Source of the DNA: Planctomycetota bacterium
GTDB lineage: Bacteria > Planctomycetota > UBA8742 > SKZP01
Assembly: GCA_007127275.1 (NCBI GenBank)
Contig: SKZP01000022.1
Coordinates: 1 to 6,001, forward strand
Direction of reading: 5' to 3'
DNA: 6,001 nucleotides
The notes under the pieces were generated by a model. The model searched no databases, was not told the DNA's origin, and saw nothing but the letters and a program-made list of their open reading frames with translations. Made by a program: the position numbers and the translations under genes. Within the stretch, counting starts at the first letter, position 1, and each line of letters opens with the position of its first letter. Shown here one piece after another: positions 5,884 through 6,001 of the stretch.

Positions 5884-5967
5884 CGGAGGCAAAGGAACTG
5901 GCGAGTGCAGCTTCGGTTGCCACGCAGGCTTTACTCACATGACCCACAACTTCCGAGGTCCGCACAC

Positions 5968-6001
5968 ATGAGCGCGAACGTCGACACCAACAAAGTGCGC
6001 A
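5968..6001 (+). CDS. Start of an unidentified gene, cut by the window end
   Basis: ATG at 5968 opens a frame MSANVDTNKVR that runs off the window. A GAGG at 5955-5958 lies 9 nt upstream as a modest ribosome binding site. A GTG at 5905 in the same frame, with AAAGGAA at 5891-5897 before it, is an alternative start that would add 21 residues. The Ser-Ala-rich polar opening looks like an ordinary cytoplasmic N-terminus, but eleven residues are too few to name a family. Confidence 0.45.
   Translation, partial: MSANVDTNKVR

Larger units (their letters stand above)
5616..5967. other. Divergent intergenic/promoter region
   Basis: This 352-bp gap lies between the start of the minus-strand epimerase gene and the apparent plus-strand start at 5968. 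I see no gene in it. It contains an operator-like inverted repeat at 5684-5708, a weaker one at 5810-5834 (GATTCG and CGAATC, 13 nt apart) and a GC palindrome next to a TATAAA box at 5863-5883. Both promoters of the divergent pair should lie here. Confidence 0.55.

Noticed and set aside
1..6001. CRISPR array, tRNA, rRNA, insertion sequence or defence island
   Set aside because: I saw no regularly spaced direct repeats, cloverleaf-like sequence, transposase motif or recognisable defence gene.

Overview
The window is high-G+C DNA whose coding regions strongly prefer G or C at third codon positions. It comes from a bacterium that makes hopanoids, because it carries a clear hpnH (adenosylhopane synthase). 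A lipoprotein with an outer-membrane-type sorting residue suggests a Gram-negative envelope. Long gaps between genes, intergenic hairpins and a two-domain SRPBCC-epimerase fusion would fit Planctomycetota, Acidobacteriota or a deltaproteobacterial lineage. This placement is inference; there is no rRNA or other phylogenetic marker in the window.

Layout. Bases 1-1123 (+) hold the 3' end of an ankyrin-repeat gene whose start lies outside the window. Bases 1124-1822 are a long gap without a convincing gene, containing several palindromes and probably the hpnH promoter. Bases 1823-3070 (+) are hpnH, with an unusual Ala/Ser/Gly-rich C-terminal tail. Bases 3131-3216 form a very long hairpin ending in T5, probably the hpnH terminator. 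A possible promoter and a perfect 10-bp inverted repeat then lead to a small lipoprotein gene at 3416-3997 (+), whose start is fixed by a strong ribosome binding site. Bases 3998-4262 lie between convergent gene ends. Bases 4263-5615 (-) encode an SRPBCC + TIGR01777/YfcH-type epimerase fusion. Bases 5616-5967 are a divergent promoter region, and from 5968 (+) a further gene seems to begin and leaves the window after 11 codons.

Working together. The genes do not form an obvious operon: each has its own long leader and at least one hairpin or terminator candidate separates the neighbours. HpnH acts on diploptene to make adenosylhopane, the first step of extended hopanoid side-chain synthesis, but no other hpn or shc gene is visible here. 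The lipoprotein could share an envelope context with hopanoids, but this rests on adjacency alone. I did not find a mobile element, CRISPR array, tRNA, rRNA or recognisable defence system, and I regard the window as a mostly ordinary chromosomal region. The unusual points are the intergenic hairpins, the HpnH tail and the unclassified C-terminal domain of the ankyrin protein.
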